A DNA stretch of 64,000 bases from Rahnella sp. AA (GCF_002834385.1 NZ_PITQ01000007.1:276836-340835); one strand, 5' to 3'. Counted from the first letter of the stretch, positions 49,875-57,566 are shown. Notes: generated from the letters alone by a model not told the origin. Made by a program: numbers and translations.

Positions 49875-49892
49875 TGTTAACTGACTGACACA
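49875..49892 (-). promoter_or_regulatory. Ogr-type activator site of the late promoter
   Basis: TGT-N12-ACA, the dyad recognised by Ogr/Delta proteins and normally centred near -55. This position would put the transcript start near 49829, 38 bases before gene X. The -10 there is poor, as expected for an activator-dependent promoter. Confidence 0.7.
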
Positions 49893-50002
49893 ACAGTGAC
49901 TTTGGAAAGGCGTGGAGGAAATTGCGGGGCGCTTAGTCCGGGTAGAAACCGAAAGGGTAAGCGCCAGTGATGTTGACTCATATCACCCGCAGGATCTGGC
50001 CA

Positions 50003-50197
50003 TCAGTGAGTATCGTCTGTGCTCCCGTTGTAATACAGGGCATCGGCATGTTCATCTGTCAGCGCCTGGCTGGCCAGCTCAGAGATCAGTGACATCACGA
50101 CCAAAAATTCTTGTGGATTGCATTGTGCTGTCTGCGAAATGTCCGCGATCAATTGTATCCTGGACAGCGTTAGCTGTTGTTTAGTCAGGTTTTCCAT
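50003..50197 (-). CDS. SOS-controlled small protein, candidate antirepressor
   Basis: A 64-residue mostly helical protein (MENLTKQQLTLSRIQLIADI...) of no family that I recognise. ATG 50197 follows GAGGTG; a GTG two codons earlier is possible. A near-perfect LexA box lies 18 bases upstream on its promoter. Phage 186 (Tum) and Fels-2-type prophages encode LexA-controlled antirepressors that inactivate CI-type repressors; by position and control this ORF is the best candidate for that role. No terminator separates it from the tail operon. Confidence 0.6.
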   Translation of the reverse strand: MENLTKQQLTLSRIQLIADISQTAQCNPQEFLVVMSLISELASQALTDEHADALYYNGSTDDTH

Positions 50198-50214
50198 TTT
50201 CACCTCTTACCAGA

Positions 50215-50259
50215 TACTGTGTTTATATACAGTATTCTTTAATTGATCTAATACGTCAA
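50215..50259 (-). promoter_or_regulatory. LexA box and promoter of the small ORF
   Basis: TACTGTGTTTATATACAGTA (50215-50234) has the full CTGT-N8-ACAG core and differs from the consensus at two central bases. On the reverse strand TTGACG (50254-50259) and AATACT (50231-50236) are 17 bp apart, and the box overlaps the -10. Confidence 0.9.
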
Positions 50260-50295
50260 CACTCAGGACATTTTAAAAAATATAATTCATTGAAT

Positions 50296-52239
50296 TTATG
50301 TATAAATTTTTATTTCCCTGGTTTTTGTATCTATGGGCGGTTTTTGAGCGCCCGCTGGCGATCCACAGTTATTGACAGAACTCCAAGGTGAGCAGCAGGG
50401 CGGTTTTACGCGGTCGGGCTGCCGGCAACGGACAATTCGCCACTGTTCTGTGTGCGTCAGAAAAATATGAGAAGCACCGAGATGTGGTGCGTAAATACCA
50501 ATGACTTTGTTACGGGGTTCATCGTAAGCATTCCGTTCTTCACTCAGTTCACGTGCCACGCGGACTGTTTGCTCTTTCCTGCGGGCATGTATCCCGCCTT
50601 GTGCGAGAATGTAACTGGCGAAATCCCCCCGATCGGCGGCTGAGCGAACGTCTTCCACCCGATGATCAAACTGGTCTGCCAGGTTCTGGCTTCTGATCCG
50701 GCGACATTCGCGCCAGGCACCGACTGAAGGAATCCCTATGGCGTGAAATTGCGGGATTCGCCATGTTGATGCCCAGGCCGTGACGGCAGCAGCGACATCT
50801 GTCAGAAGACGTCCTGAATCAAAATCGGTTTCGCCATCCAGCGCGTAGCCATCAATATTTTTCGCCACGTATTTAGCGATATAACCGGCAGCGCCACCGC
50901 GGTTAAGCGGCTTACAATGAAAACGCGATTCAGCGGCGCCAGCTTCGTCCGGATCTTCTTCAAGCGCATATTTGCGCATGACATCAACCACTTTCTGTCG
51001 TTGAGCTCGTGGTGTAAACAGCATCATATGCCAGTGCGGCGTACCGTCGTGATGAGGTTCTACGACACGCACGCCGTAAACTTTCAGGCTCCGGTCTTTA
51101 AAGGTCGTGCGGATTTTTGCCCAGACGGCGACCAGATAGCGTTGCGCATCTTTTGGCGTAAGGGCGTGCTGATCCCACTTCTGATTAAAAAACGGGGCTG
51201 AGTGCGCACCGGTTGTCCGAAGAGGATGATATTTAGAGGGGGTTGTTAAGGTGATAAATAATCCGCAATCCTGGTGCTGGTTAGCCACTTCCTCAACACC
51301 AGCGATAAGCGTCATCAGCTCCATCCGGCGGAGTTTGGGATTAGACAGGCTGGCTAATACGGTGTCCAGCAAACGGAGTCTTTCACCAGATTCCACATTT
51401 TCCAGGTCGCATTGTTTCAGATAATTGAGCGCGGACAACCGGCGGGACATGACATCCCGTATGGCATTTTTGCTGGCATAAGGAGAGACAGAACGGCTTA
51501 CGTAGCCACAGGCGATCATCAGCGCCTCACGCCACAGGCGTTGCTGCGAACGCAGTCGCCTTTCCCACCATTCACCGCTGACCAGGCGTGAAATACTGGC
51601 AACGACAGCTTCTGCCGTTATCCGACCTTTTTCCCAGGCATTCACGTAAAGAGGTTGAACATGGCATGAGCGCACCATCGCGGCGAGATTGCCGTATATC
51701 TCACTCTGCGTTTTGTCATTGAGCAGAATGCCCGGATCTTCAGGTGTATTTTTCAGCCATCGCTCACACTGATATTCATAGGCATCCTGCATATGAACCG
51801 CCAGTTTATTGGCCAGGCGCCTCAGGTTATCATCATTGAGATCAGGCAAGCGGTTAAACATTTCCTCTTCAGCAAGTAGCTTTTGCGAGATCTGAAGGTT
51901 GAGTTGGTATCGTGCGCTAACCTGCCGGATGCGCGGCCACAGACGTTGCATGAATACCGTCATCAGAAAATGAAAAGCAGCACGAACACCTTTGGTTTCC
52001 AGAAGATAGTCATAACGCTGGTGCAAGGGTGCACGCAGACAACGTGGCAAAGTCGCTATCAGTGAAAGGGCGGATTGCTGGCGCTGGCAGAAGTCGCGGG
52101 TCAGCGGTTTTTCGCGCGGATCGGACAGCGCAGGGCGTGGAGCATTCCACCACCACTGACCGTTGAATGATGTTGCGCTTTTACGGCGAAAATCAGGCGG
52201 CGGCGAAGGGGCTGCCCGGCCCCTGATATTATCTGGCAT
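50296..52239 (-). CDS. Replication initiation endonuclease gpA (HUH family)
   Basis: The P2/186 gene A protein nicks the phage origin in cis to start rolling-circle replication. The HUH motif HWHMML is at residues 402-404 and the two catalytic tyrosines are in YIAKY (453 and 457), as in P2 gpA (450 and 454). At 647 residues it is shorter than P2's 761, mostly at the C-terminus, but the catalytic core is intact. It is oddly retained in an element with no packaging genes. Confidence 0.92.
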   Translation of the reverse strand: MPDNIRGRAAPSPPPDFRRKSATSFNGQWWWNAPRPALSDPREKPLTRDFCQRQQSALSLIATLPRCLRAPLHQRYDYLLETKGVRAAFHFLMTVFMQRLWPRIRQVSARYQLNLQISQKLLAEEEMFNRLPDLNDDNLRRLANKLAVHMQDAYEYQCERWLKNTPEDPGILLNDKTQSEIYGNLAAMVRSCHVQPLYVNAWEKGRITAEAVVASISRLVSGEWWERRLRSQQRLWREALMIACGYVSRSVSPYASKNAIRDVMSRRLSALNYLKQCDLENVESGERLRLLDTVLASLSNPKLRRMELMTLIAGVEEVANQHQDCGLFITLTTPSKYHPLRTTGAHSAPFFNQKWDQHALTPKDAQRYLVAVWAKIRTTFKDRSLKVYGVRVVEPHHDGTPHWHMMLFTPRAQRQKVVDVMRKYALEEDPDEAGAAESRFHCKPLNRGGAAGYIAKYVAKNIDGYALDGETDFDSGRLLTDVAAAVTAWASTWRIPQFHAIGIPSVGAWRECRRIRSQNLADQFDHRVEDVRSAADRGDFASYILAQGGIHARRKEQTVRVARELSEERNAYDEPRNKVIGIYAPHLGASHIFLTHTEQWRIVRCRQPDRVKPPCCSPWSSVNNCGSPAGAQKPPIDTKTREIKIYT

Positions 52240-52272
52240 AGTTATTATTCCGGAAAAATAGAATAGAATGTT

Positions 52273-52304
52273 TTTCCAGAAATTTTTTATTTCCAGAATT
52301 TTTT
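52273..52304. repeat. Tandem repeat upstream of gpA
   Basis: TTTCCAGAAATTTTTT (52273-52288) and TTTCCAGAATTTTTT (52290-52304) lie in the 91-bp AT-rich gap before gpA. They could be protein-binding sites or part of an early promoter. Confidence 0.55.
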
Positions 52305-52330
52305 CTGCGGTTAATTTTTCAAAAAATTAA

Positions 52331-52552
52331 TTATACAGGGTGATAATTTTTTCTTTTAAGCTCGTTAATTTCCTGACATTCAATACAACGCTGCACGCCG
52401 GGAATAATCTTTCTGCGTTGCTCAGGGATCGCCGTATCACAATCCTGGCAAAAGAGCGCTGAAGCGTGGCCTGGTGCTCTGGTTGCCCGCGATATCTGTG
52501 CTTCAAGAATTTTGAGCTGATATTCCTGCGATTCATCTATCCAGTCAGCCAT
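52331..52552 (-). CDS. TraR/DksA-family zinc-finger protein
   Basis: A 73-residue C4 zinc-finger protein with CQDC near residue 37 and CIEC near 58 and an N-terminal helix (DESQEYQLKILEAQI). TraR-type proteins bind the RNA polymerase secondary channel and mimic DksA with ppGpp. P2-like elements commonly carry one between the repressor region and gene A. Its ATG overlaps the stop of the upstream ORF (ATGA). Confidence 0.88.
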   Translation of the reverse strand: MADWIDESQEYQLKILEAQISRATRAPGHASALFCQDCDTAIPEQRRKIIPGVQRCIECQEINELKRKNYHPV

Positions 52553-52827
52553 CAGTTAAGCTCTCCATTAAATAATGTCGTGAAATGGCGGAGTGATAAT
52601 AATGCCTGTATAATTTTCAATTGTTCCTCTGATTCTAATTCCGAATATTTAAGTAAAGTATGGCGGCGTTTAAGGCCCGCATGAAAACATAAGGTGATTT
52701 TCCATTTTTCCGCTGCCTGATCGAAAATAATCGCGACTTTATTATTACTGTCAGAAAAATAGGTTTCTTTCAGGTGCGCTATCTGGCGAAGACCCGTCTG
52801 GCGCTGCTGCTCTGTTCCTAAAAACAT
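52552..52827 (-). CDS. Hypothetical early protein
   Basis: A 91-residue protein (MFLGTEQQRQTGLRQIAHLKE...) that I do not recognise. It is first in the leftward early operon, directly behind the CI-operator promoter. No signal peptide or membrane segment is seen; the C-terminal half is helical and leucine-rich. The 4-base overlap with the TraR-like gene suggests co-translation. By position it could be a CII-, Apl- or Fil-like early regulator, but sequence does not show this. Confidence 0.6.
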   Translation of the reverse strand: MFLGTEQQRQTGLRQIAHLKETYFSDSNNKVAIIFDQAAEKWKITLCFHAGLKRRHTLLKYSELESEEQLKIIQALLSLRHFTTLFNGELN

Positions 52828-52937
52828 TGCGTCTCCTCATTTCACAAACCGGGTACGCGCACTGAGATTGCATTGCAGATTCTCCACGGCGGCGTAAATT
52901 TGGTATCATGGCTGTCAGTCGGTACATTACACAATCA

Positions 52938-52973
52938 ATCTAAGCTTGCATTTGCAAGTTGTCAAGATGATAT
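52938..52973. promoter_or_regulatory. Divergent CI / early promoters with shared CI operator
   Basis: The palindrome AGCTTGC-ATTT-GCAAGTT (52943-52960) fills the spacer of a leftward promoter (TTGACA at 52960-52965, TTAGAT at 52938-52943, 16 bp apart). It also overlaps the -35 of a rightward CI promoter (TTGCAT 52946-52951, TGATAT 52968-52973). A further half-site ACAAGTT is at 52976-52982. CI bound here would block early transcription and could tune its own. Confidence 0.8.
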
Positions 52974-52998
52974 TTACAAGTTCAGGGGTTTTCGCCAG

Positions 52999-53589
52999 AT
53001 GCAATTAGATGAACTCGAAGGTGGAAAAGCCGTTCTGACGCGCATGCTTCAGGCTTACGGCTTTAGCATGCAGAAAGAACTGGGTGATCTGTATGGTTTA
53101 TCATCTGGAACGATAAGTACCTGGGTAAGAAGAAATTATTTCCCCGGCGATGTGGTTGTTGCCTGTGCGCTGGACACCGGTGTTTCATTACGCTGGCTGG
53201 CAACGGGTAAAGGCACCATGCAGGATGTGAATGCTTCAGGTTCCTCGGGTGCCGAAAGCGTTGGCCAGCTTAAAAAATTGAGATTGCGCGGTGGTGTGCT
53301 CGAAGAAGAAGGCTTCTGGATTGTGGATCCTTCATTGCTGGATGGTTCGTTGTCACAACCCGCTTATATCGTTAAAGGCAATCACTCGTGGATCATTGAT
53401 TTAGGCAGCACAATTCCGGGCAACGGGCGCTGGCTTCTGAATATCGATGGTGATGTCGATGTCTATGATGTGGCGCGTATCCCGGGTAACCGCATCAAAG
53501 TGACGCGTCAGGAGAGCCATTTCGAATGCGGCGTGGAAGAAGTCACGGCATTAGGGCAGGTTTTTATTACGCTGGATCGCAATCTGTAA
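52999..53589 (+). CDS. 186-type phage repressor CI
   Basis: A 196-residue repressor. The N-terminal helix-turn-helix domain (LTRMLQAYGFSMQKELGDLYGLSSGTISTWVRRNYFP, about residues 14-50, then CALDTGVSLRWLATGKG) matches the CI family of phage 186. The C-terminal half is the non-protease CI oligomerisation domain, with no LexA-like Ala-Gly cleavage pattern recognised, so RecA would not cleave it directly. Start ATG 52999 follows AGGGG; upstream in-frame codons from 52873 cross the operator. It is the only element gene on the + strand. Confidence 0.88.
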   Translation: MQLDELEGGKAVLTRMLQAYGFSMQKELGDLYGLSSGTISTWVRRNYFPGDVVVACALDTGVSLRWLATGKGTMQDVNASGSSGAESVGQLKKLRLRGGVLEEEGFWIVDPSLLDGSLSQPAYIVKGNHSWIIDLGSTIPGNGRWLLNIDGDVDVYDVARIPGNRIKVTRQESHFECGVEEVTALGQVFITLDRNL

Positions 53590-53596
53590 TTCTTCA

Positions 53597-53625
53597 CCCT
53601 CAGCAATCCGCCCGGATGCTGAGGG
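53597..53625 (+). terminator. Hairpin after CI
   Basis: The stem CCCTCAGCA / TGCTGAGGG has an 11-nt loop just after the CI stop. There is no T-run, so intrinsic termination is uncertain. Confidence 0.6.
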
Positions 53626-53681
53626 AAATCACGCAAACTTCCCCTTATCTTTCTGACTCCCCTTTATCCTTTCATACTGTG

Positions 53682-53784
53682 TGTAATTTCTACGGTACAG
53701 CAGGCTCAACCCTGAAAGAATTAATGTAAATATAACTTTCCATATTTTGGTTTAATGGCTAGTAATGGTAATTTTAAGTTTACA
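53682..53784 (+). promoter_or_regulatory. Three TyrR boxes upstream of aroF
   Basis: Matches to TGTAAA-N6-TTTACA occur at 53682-53699 (TGTAAT...GGTACA), 53725-53742 (TGTAAA...TTTCCA) and 53767-53784 (GGTAAT...TTTACA). They are spaced 43 and 42 bp apart, about four helical turns. TyrR with tyrosine would repress aroF-tyrA, as in E. coli, which also has three boxes. Confidence 0.8.
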
Positions 53785-53873
53785 ACTAAGGCTTGATAAG
53801 TTTACGCGCTGTGTTAAGGTTGTCCGCAGATGCCTCAATGGCAGCCCATTTTCCTGATAAGCGGAACACCATC

Positions 53874-54950
53874 ATGCAAAAAGATGCCCTGAATAACGTT
53901 CATATCACCGCTGAACAAATTTTGATCACACCCGAAGAGCTGAAAAATCGCTTTCCTTTGAGCGTCAGTGATGAAAACAGCATTTCCGAAGCCCGTAAAA
54001 CCATCGCTGATATTGTGCATGGTCGTGATCCTCGTCTGCTGGTGGTGTGTGGCCCGTGTTCAATTCATGACGTTGACGCGGCGCTCGATTACGCACGTCA
54101 CCTGAAAACGCTGGCAGCGGAGCTGAGTGATCGTCTGTACATCGTTATGCGTGTTTACTTCGAAAAACCACGCACGACCGTGGGCTGGAAAGGTCTGATC
54201 AACGATCCGCATATGGATGGCACTTTTGATGTCGAAGCCGGTTTCCAAATTGCCCGTGATTTGCTGCTGCAATTGGTAGGGTTGGGCTTACCGCTGGCCA
54301 CTGAAGCGTTGGATCCAAACAGCCCGCAATACTTAGGCGATCTGTTCAGCTGGTCGGCAATCGGTGCGCGCACGACGGAATCGCAGACTCACCGCGAAAT
54401 GGCATCGGGATTATCCATGCCGGTTGGTTTCAAAAACGGTACCGACGGCAGCCTGGGCACGGCAATCAACGCGATGCGAGCAGCAGAAATGGCGCACCGT
54501 TTTGTCGGCATCAATCAGGCCGGGCAGGTTTGTCTGCTGCAGACTCAGGGGAATCCGGACGGTCATGTGATTTTGCGCGGCGGCAAAACGCCAAACTACA
54601 GCGCACAAGATGTTCAGGCCTGTGAAAAACAGATGAGCGACGCGGGACTCCATCCTTCCTTGATGATAGATTGCAGTCACGGTAACTCAAACAAAGACTA
54701 TCGTCGCCAGCCCGTTGTGGCTCAGTCCGTGATTGATCAGATTAAGGCCGGGAACCGCTCTATTACGGGCCTGATGCTGGAAAGTCATCTGAACGAAGGT
54801 AGCCAGTCTTCTGAACAACCACGTTCAGCAATGAAATACGGTGTATCGGTGACCGATGCCTGTATCAACTGGGAAACCACGGAAAACCTGTTACGCACCA
54901 TGCATCAGGAACTGGGTGACGCACTGGCGGCACGAATCGCAGGAGAGTAA
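53874..54950 (+). CDS. aroF: DAHP synthase, tyrosine-sensitive
   Basis: AroF condenses phosphoenolpyruvate and erythrose 4-phosphate, opening the shikimate pathway, and is feedback-inhibited by tyrosine. ATG 53874 (MQKDALNNVHIT) gives 358 residues against 356 in E. coli. Conserved segments are LLVVCGPCSIHD, EKPRTTVGWKGLINDPHMDG and LMIDCSHGNSNKD. It is co-transcribed with tyrA, 6 bp downstream. Confidence 0.97.
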   Translation: MQKDALNNVHITAEQILITPEELKNRFPLSVSDENSISEARKTIADIVHGRDPRLLVVCGPCSIHDVDAALDYARHLKTLAAELSDRLYIVMRVYFEKPRTTVGWKGLINDPHMDGTFDVEAGFQIARDLLLQLVGLGLPLATEALDPNSPQYLGDLFSWSAIGARTTESQTHREMASGLSMPVGFKNGTDGSLGTAINAMRAAEMAHRFVGINQAGQVCLLQTQGNPDGHVILRGGKTPNYSAQDVQACEKQMSDAGLHPSLMIDCSHGNSNKDYRRQPVVAQSVIDQIKAGNRSITGLMLESHLNEGSQSSEQPRSAMKYGVSVTDACINWETTENLLRTMHQELGDALAARIAGE

Positions 54951-54956
54951 GTTTTT

Positions 54957-56078
54957 ATGGTGGCAGAACTTAACGCGTTGCGCGATCAGATCGACGACGT
55001 CGATAAAGCGTTGTTGGATCTCTTATCACGGCGTCTGGCGCTGGTGGCAGAAGTCGGGGAAGTCAAAAGCCGTTATGGTTTGCCGATTTATGTGCCTGAA
55101 CGGGAAGCCGCAATGCTGGCCTCCCGCCGTCAGGAAGCGCAGAACCTCGGGGTTCCGCCGGATCTGATTGAAGATGTATTGCGCCGCGTAATGCGTGAGT
55201 CCTACTCAAGCGAAAACGATAAAGGCTTCAAAACGTTGCATCCGGCGCTACGTCCGGTGGTGATTATCGGCGGAAACGGGCAGATGGGGCGTTTATTTAC
55301 CCGCCTGCTGGAGTTGTCCGGTTATCAGGTCAAGGTTCTGGAGCAGGAAGACTGGCCACAGGCGGAAACATTACTGGCGGATGCCGGTATGGTGATTGTC
55401 AGTGTGCCGATTCACCTGACCGAAGAGGTGATTGCGCGTCTGCCAAAACTGCCTGATGACTGTATTTTGGTGGATCTGGCGTCGGTGAAAAACCGTCCGC
55501 TTCAGGCTATGCTGGCAGTACACGAAGGCCCGGTTCTTGGCCTGCACCCGATGTTTGGCCCGGATGTCAGCAGCCTGGCAAAACAGGTTGTAGTGTATTG
55601 CGATGGCCGCGAACCGCAGGCGTACCAGTGGTTACTGGAGCAGTTGCAGGTGTGGGGGGCGCGGTTGCATAAAATCAGTGCGGTTGAACACGATCAGAAC
55701 ATGGCCTTTATTCAGGCGTTGCGCCACTTTGCGACGTTCGCGTATGGCTTACACCTGTCGGAAGAGAATGTTCAGATTGAGCAATTGCTGGCGCTGTCTT
55801 CGCCGATTTACCGCCTTGAGCTGGCGATGGTCGGGCGACTGTTTGCGCAGGATCCTCAGCTTTATGCAGACATTATTATGTCTTCCGAAAGCAATCTGGC
55901 TCTGATCAAGCGTTACTATCAGCGTTTTGGTGATGCGCTGGCGCTGCTGGAAAGCGGTGATAAAGACGCGTTTATCAGCAAATTCAGAAAGGTTGAGCAC
56001 TGGTTTGGCGATTATGCGCCACGCTTCCTGAAAGAAAGCGGTGCGTTATTGCGACAGGCGAACGACAACCGTAAGTAA
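54957..56078 (+). CDS. tyrA: Bifunctional chorismate mutase / prephenate dehydrogenase (T-protein)
   Basis: TyrA converts chorismate to prephenate and then to 4-hydroxyphenylpyruvate for tyrosine. Residues 1-90 form an AroQ chorismate mutase ([30 protein letters not shown]). The NAD-dependent dehydrogenase follows with [12 protein letters not shown] near residue 103 and the catalytic histidine region GLHPMFGPD near 195. Length 373 equals E. coli. Confidence 0.97.
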   Translation: MVAELNALRDQIDDVDKALLDLLSRRLALVAEVGEVKSRYGLPIYVPEREAAMLASRRQEAQNLGVPPDLIEDVLRRVMRESYSSENDKGFKTLHPALRPVVIIGGNGQMGRLFTRLLELSGYQVKVLEQEDWPQAETLLADAGMVIVSVPIHLTEEVIARLPKLPDDCILVDLASVKNRPLQAMLAVHEGPVLGLHPMFGPDVSSLAKQVVVYCDGREPQAYQWLLEQLQVWGARLHKISAVEHDQNMAFIQALRHFATFAYGLHLSEENVQIEQLLALSSPIYRLELAMVGRLFAQDPQLYADIIMSSESNLALIKRYYQRFGDALALLESGDKDAFISKFRKVEHWFGDYAPRFLKESGALLRQANDNRK

Positions 56079-56094
56079 CGGCTGATTCAGTTAA

Positions 56095-56132
56095 AAAGAA
56101 GGGCGCCGCATCATGATGCAGCGCCCTTTTAT
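56095..56132. terminator. Bidirectional terminator between tyrA and pheA
   Basis: AAGGGCGC...GCGCCCTT with an additional inner stem (GCA/TGC), flanked by A-rich and T-rich sequence, between convergent genes. Confidence 0.88.
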
Positions 56133-56150
56133 TTTGGTTCAAATAACCGT

Positions 56151-57305
56151 TCAGAGATCGACAGACACGACGTTTTCGCTGGGATAACAGCCGAGCACTT
56201 TCAGGGAACGTGTGATCGGGGCCAGATCCTTCAGCGCTTTTTTCATCTCTTCCGAACGCAGGTTGGCCTGCACATCGATATAAAACATCTCTTCCCACGG
56301 ATTGCCGTTAATCGGGCGAGATTCCAGTTTCGTCATGATGATGCCCTGATCGCGCAGGACCAGCAGCGCATTCACCAGCGCACCTGCCTGCTGACCGGTC
56401 GCCATGATCAGCGTGGTTTTGGCAGGAACCTGATCGGTCACTTCAATTGCTTTGCGTGCCAGAATAATGAAGCGGGTGATGTTTTCCTTCTGATTCGCCA
56501 GATTGTGTTCAAGAACTTGCAGTTTATACAGCGCGCCACCGGCTTCGCTGCCGAGTGCGGCAACGTGCGGGGAATTTGCGGCGGCCACTTTTTCCATGGC
56601 AGCAGCGGTGCTTTCGCAATATTCAATTTTCCAGTGCGGGAAGCGGTTGATGAACTGGCTGCATTGCTGGAACGGCTGAGGATGGCTGTAAACCGTCTGG
56701 ATCTGCGAAAGGTCCGTATCGGTCGCGACCAGAACGCAGTGATCGATAGGGTTAGTCAGTTCGCCGACAATCGACAAGCTGGTGTGTTGCAGCAAATCGT
56801 AAACGTCATTGATTGAGCCGGAACTGGTGTTTTCGATAGGCAACACCGCGTAATCCGCCTGACCGGTTTCCACCTGCGAGAAGATATCCTGGAATTTCTG
56901 GCAGCCGCATTCGATGAACTGATCGAAATGACGGGCAGCAAACTGACGGGCGGCGAGGTGAGAATAAGAGCCTTTTGGGCCAAGAAACGCGATACGCGCG
57001 GAGTCAGAACTGGTTTTATTCAGGTGCTGCTGAAGAAGTGCCTGCTGTGTCAGAACGGAATCTTCGATAATCAGCTGGTAAACACGGGTAATGTAATGCC
57101 CGTCCAGCCCCTGTTTTTTCCCTTCCTGAATCAGTGCATTAATCAGTTCTATCTCGCGCTCTTTATCGCGAATAGGGCGGTGAGAGTGCATCTTGGATTG
57201 CGCGACTTCAATCGCCATCGAACGTCGTTCTGCCAGCAGGGCCAGCAGTTTCAGATCTAATGCACTGATGCGCTCGCGCAGTGCCAGTAATGAATTCTCA
57301 GTCAT
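56151..57305 (-). CDS. pheA: Bifunctional chorismate mutase / prephenate dehydratase (P-protein)
   Basis: PheA converts chorismate to phenylpyruvate for phenylalanine. It has an N-terminal AroQ chorismate mutase (about 1-90), a dehydratase domain beginning [15 protein letters not shown], and a C-terminal ACT domain with the phenylalanine-sensing GALV (about residue 309) and [15 protein letters not shown]. Length is 384 (E. coli 386). Expression is controlled by the PheL attenuator upstream. Confidence 0.97.
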   Translation of the reverse strand: MTENSLLALRERISALDLKLLALLAERRSMAIEVAQSKMHSHRPIRDKEREIELINALIQEGKKQGLDGHYITRVYQLIIEDSVLTQQALLQQHLNKTSSDSARIAFLGPKGSYSHLAARQFAARHFDQFIECGCQKFQDIFSQVETGQADYAVLPIENTSSGSINDVYDLLQHTSLSIVGELTNPIDHCVLVATDTDLSQIQTVYSHPQPFQQCSQFINRFPHWKIEYCESTAAAMEKVAAANSPHVAALGSEAGGALYKLQVLEHNLANQKENITRFIILARKAIEVTDQVPAKTTLIMATGQQAGALVNALLVLRDQGIIMTKLESRPINGNPWEEMFYIDVQANLRSEEMKKALKDLAPITRSLKVLGCYPSENVVSVDL

Positions 57306-57361
57306 GTTATTACCCTTTTTGATGTTCTTTCTTTCAGCAAAATTGTGTGAAACGCAGGTAT

Positions 57362-57389
57362 AAAAAAAGCCCCCTTTTCAGGAGGCTTT
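57362..57389 (-). terminator. pheA attenuator terminator
   Basis: On the reverse strand AAAGCCTCC-tgaaaa-GGGGGCTTT is followed by T-rich sequence, between pheL and pheA. Confidence 0.88.
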
Positions 57390-57435
57390 GTTGTTCGTCT
57401 TCGCATTCATTCTTTCGCGACGAAACGCCTCCCAA

Positions 57436-57483
57436 TCAGGGGAAGGTAAAAAAGAATGCGAAGAAAAACAGACGGGTATTCAT
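57436..57483 (-). CDS. pheL: pheA operon leader peptide PheL
   Basis: A 15-residue leader, MNTRLFFFAFFFTFP, with seven phenylalanines in two runs of three plus one near the end. Ribosome stalling at these codons when Phe-tRNA is scarce would favour the antiterminator over the hairpin at 57362-57389. It differs from E. coli PheL only in its first residues. Confidence 0.95.
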   Translation of the reverse strand: MNTRLFFFAFFFTFP

Positions 57484-57566
57484 GTATGTGTTGTTTCCAT
57501 AAAGTTGAACTGAGTCTTAAAGTAACCGCTGGGTTTTCCCCGTGTCAATAAGGATTTCTTTCAGGT

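Larger units (their letters stand above)
38092..53625 (-). mobile_element. P2/186-related tail element (predicted tailocin, capsid-less)
   Basis: About 15.5 kb between rplS and aroF. In reverse-strand order it holds CI (opposite strand), an unknown ORF, a TraR-like protein, gpA, an SOS-controlled small ORF, X, holin, lysozyme, LysB, LysC, R, V, W, FI, FII, E/E', T, U, D, Ogr, J, I, H and Tfa. Terminase, portal, scaffold, capsid and head-completion genes (P2 Q, P, O, N, M, L), tail gene S, lysA and integrase are absent. All tail genes are intact, which argues for a maintained contractile bacteriocin rather than a decaying prophage. Confidence 0.85.

Noticed and set aside
50452..50643. Small + strand frames inside gpA
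   Set aside because: They overlap an intact catalytic protein in antisense and lack ribosome sites.
52913..52928. CTGT-N8-ACAT near the CI control region as a second LexA box
   Set aside because: The right half-site fails the ACAG core, and the flanks do not match; the clear box is at 50215-50234.
38092..53625. A complete inducible P2-like prophage
   Set aside because: No terminase, portal, capsid, head-completion or integrase gene is present within the element.
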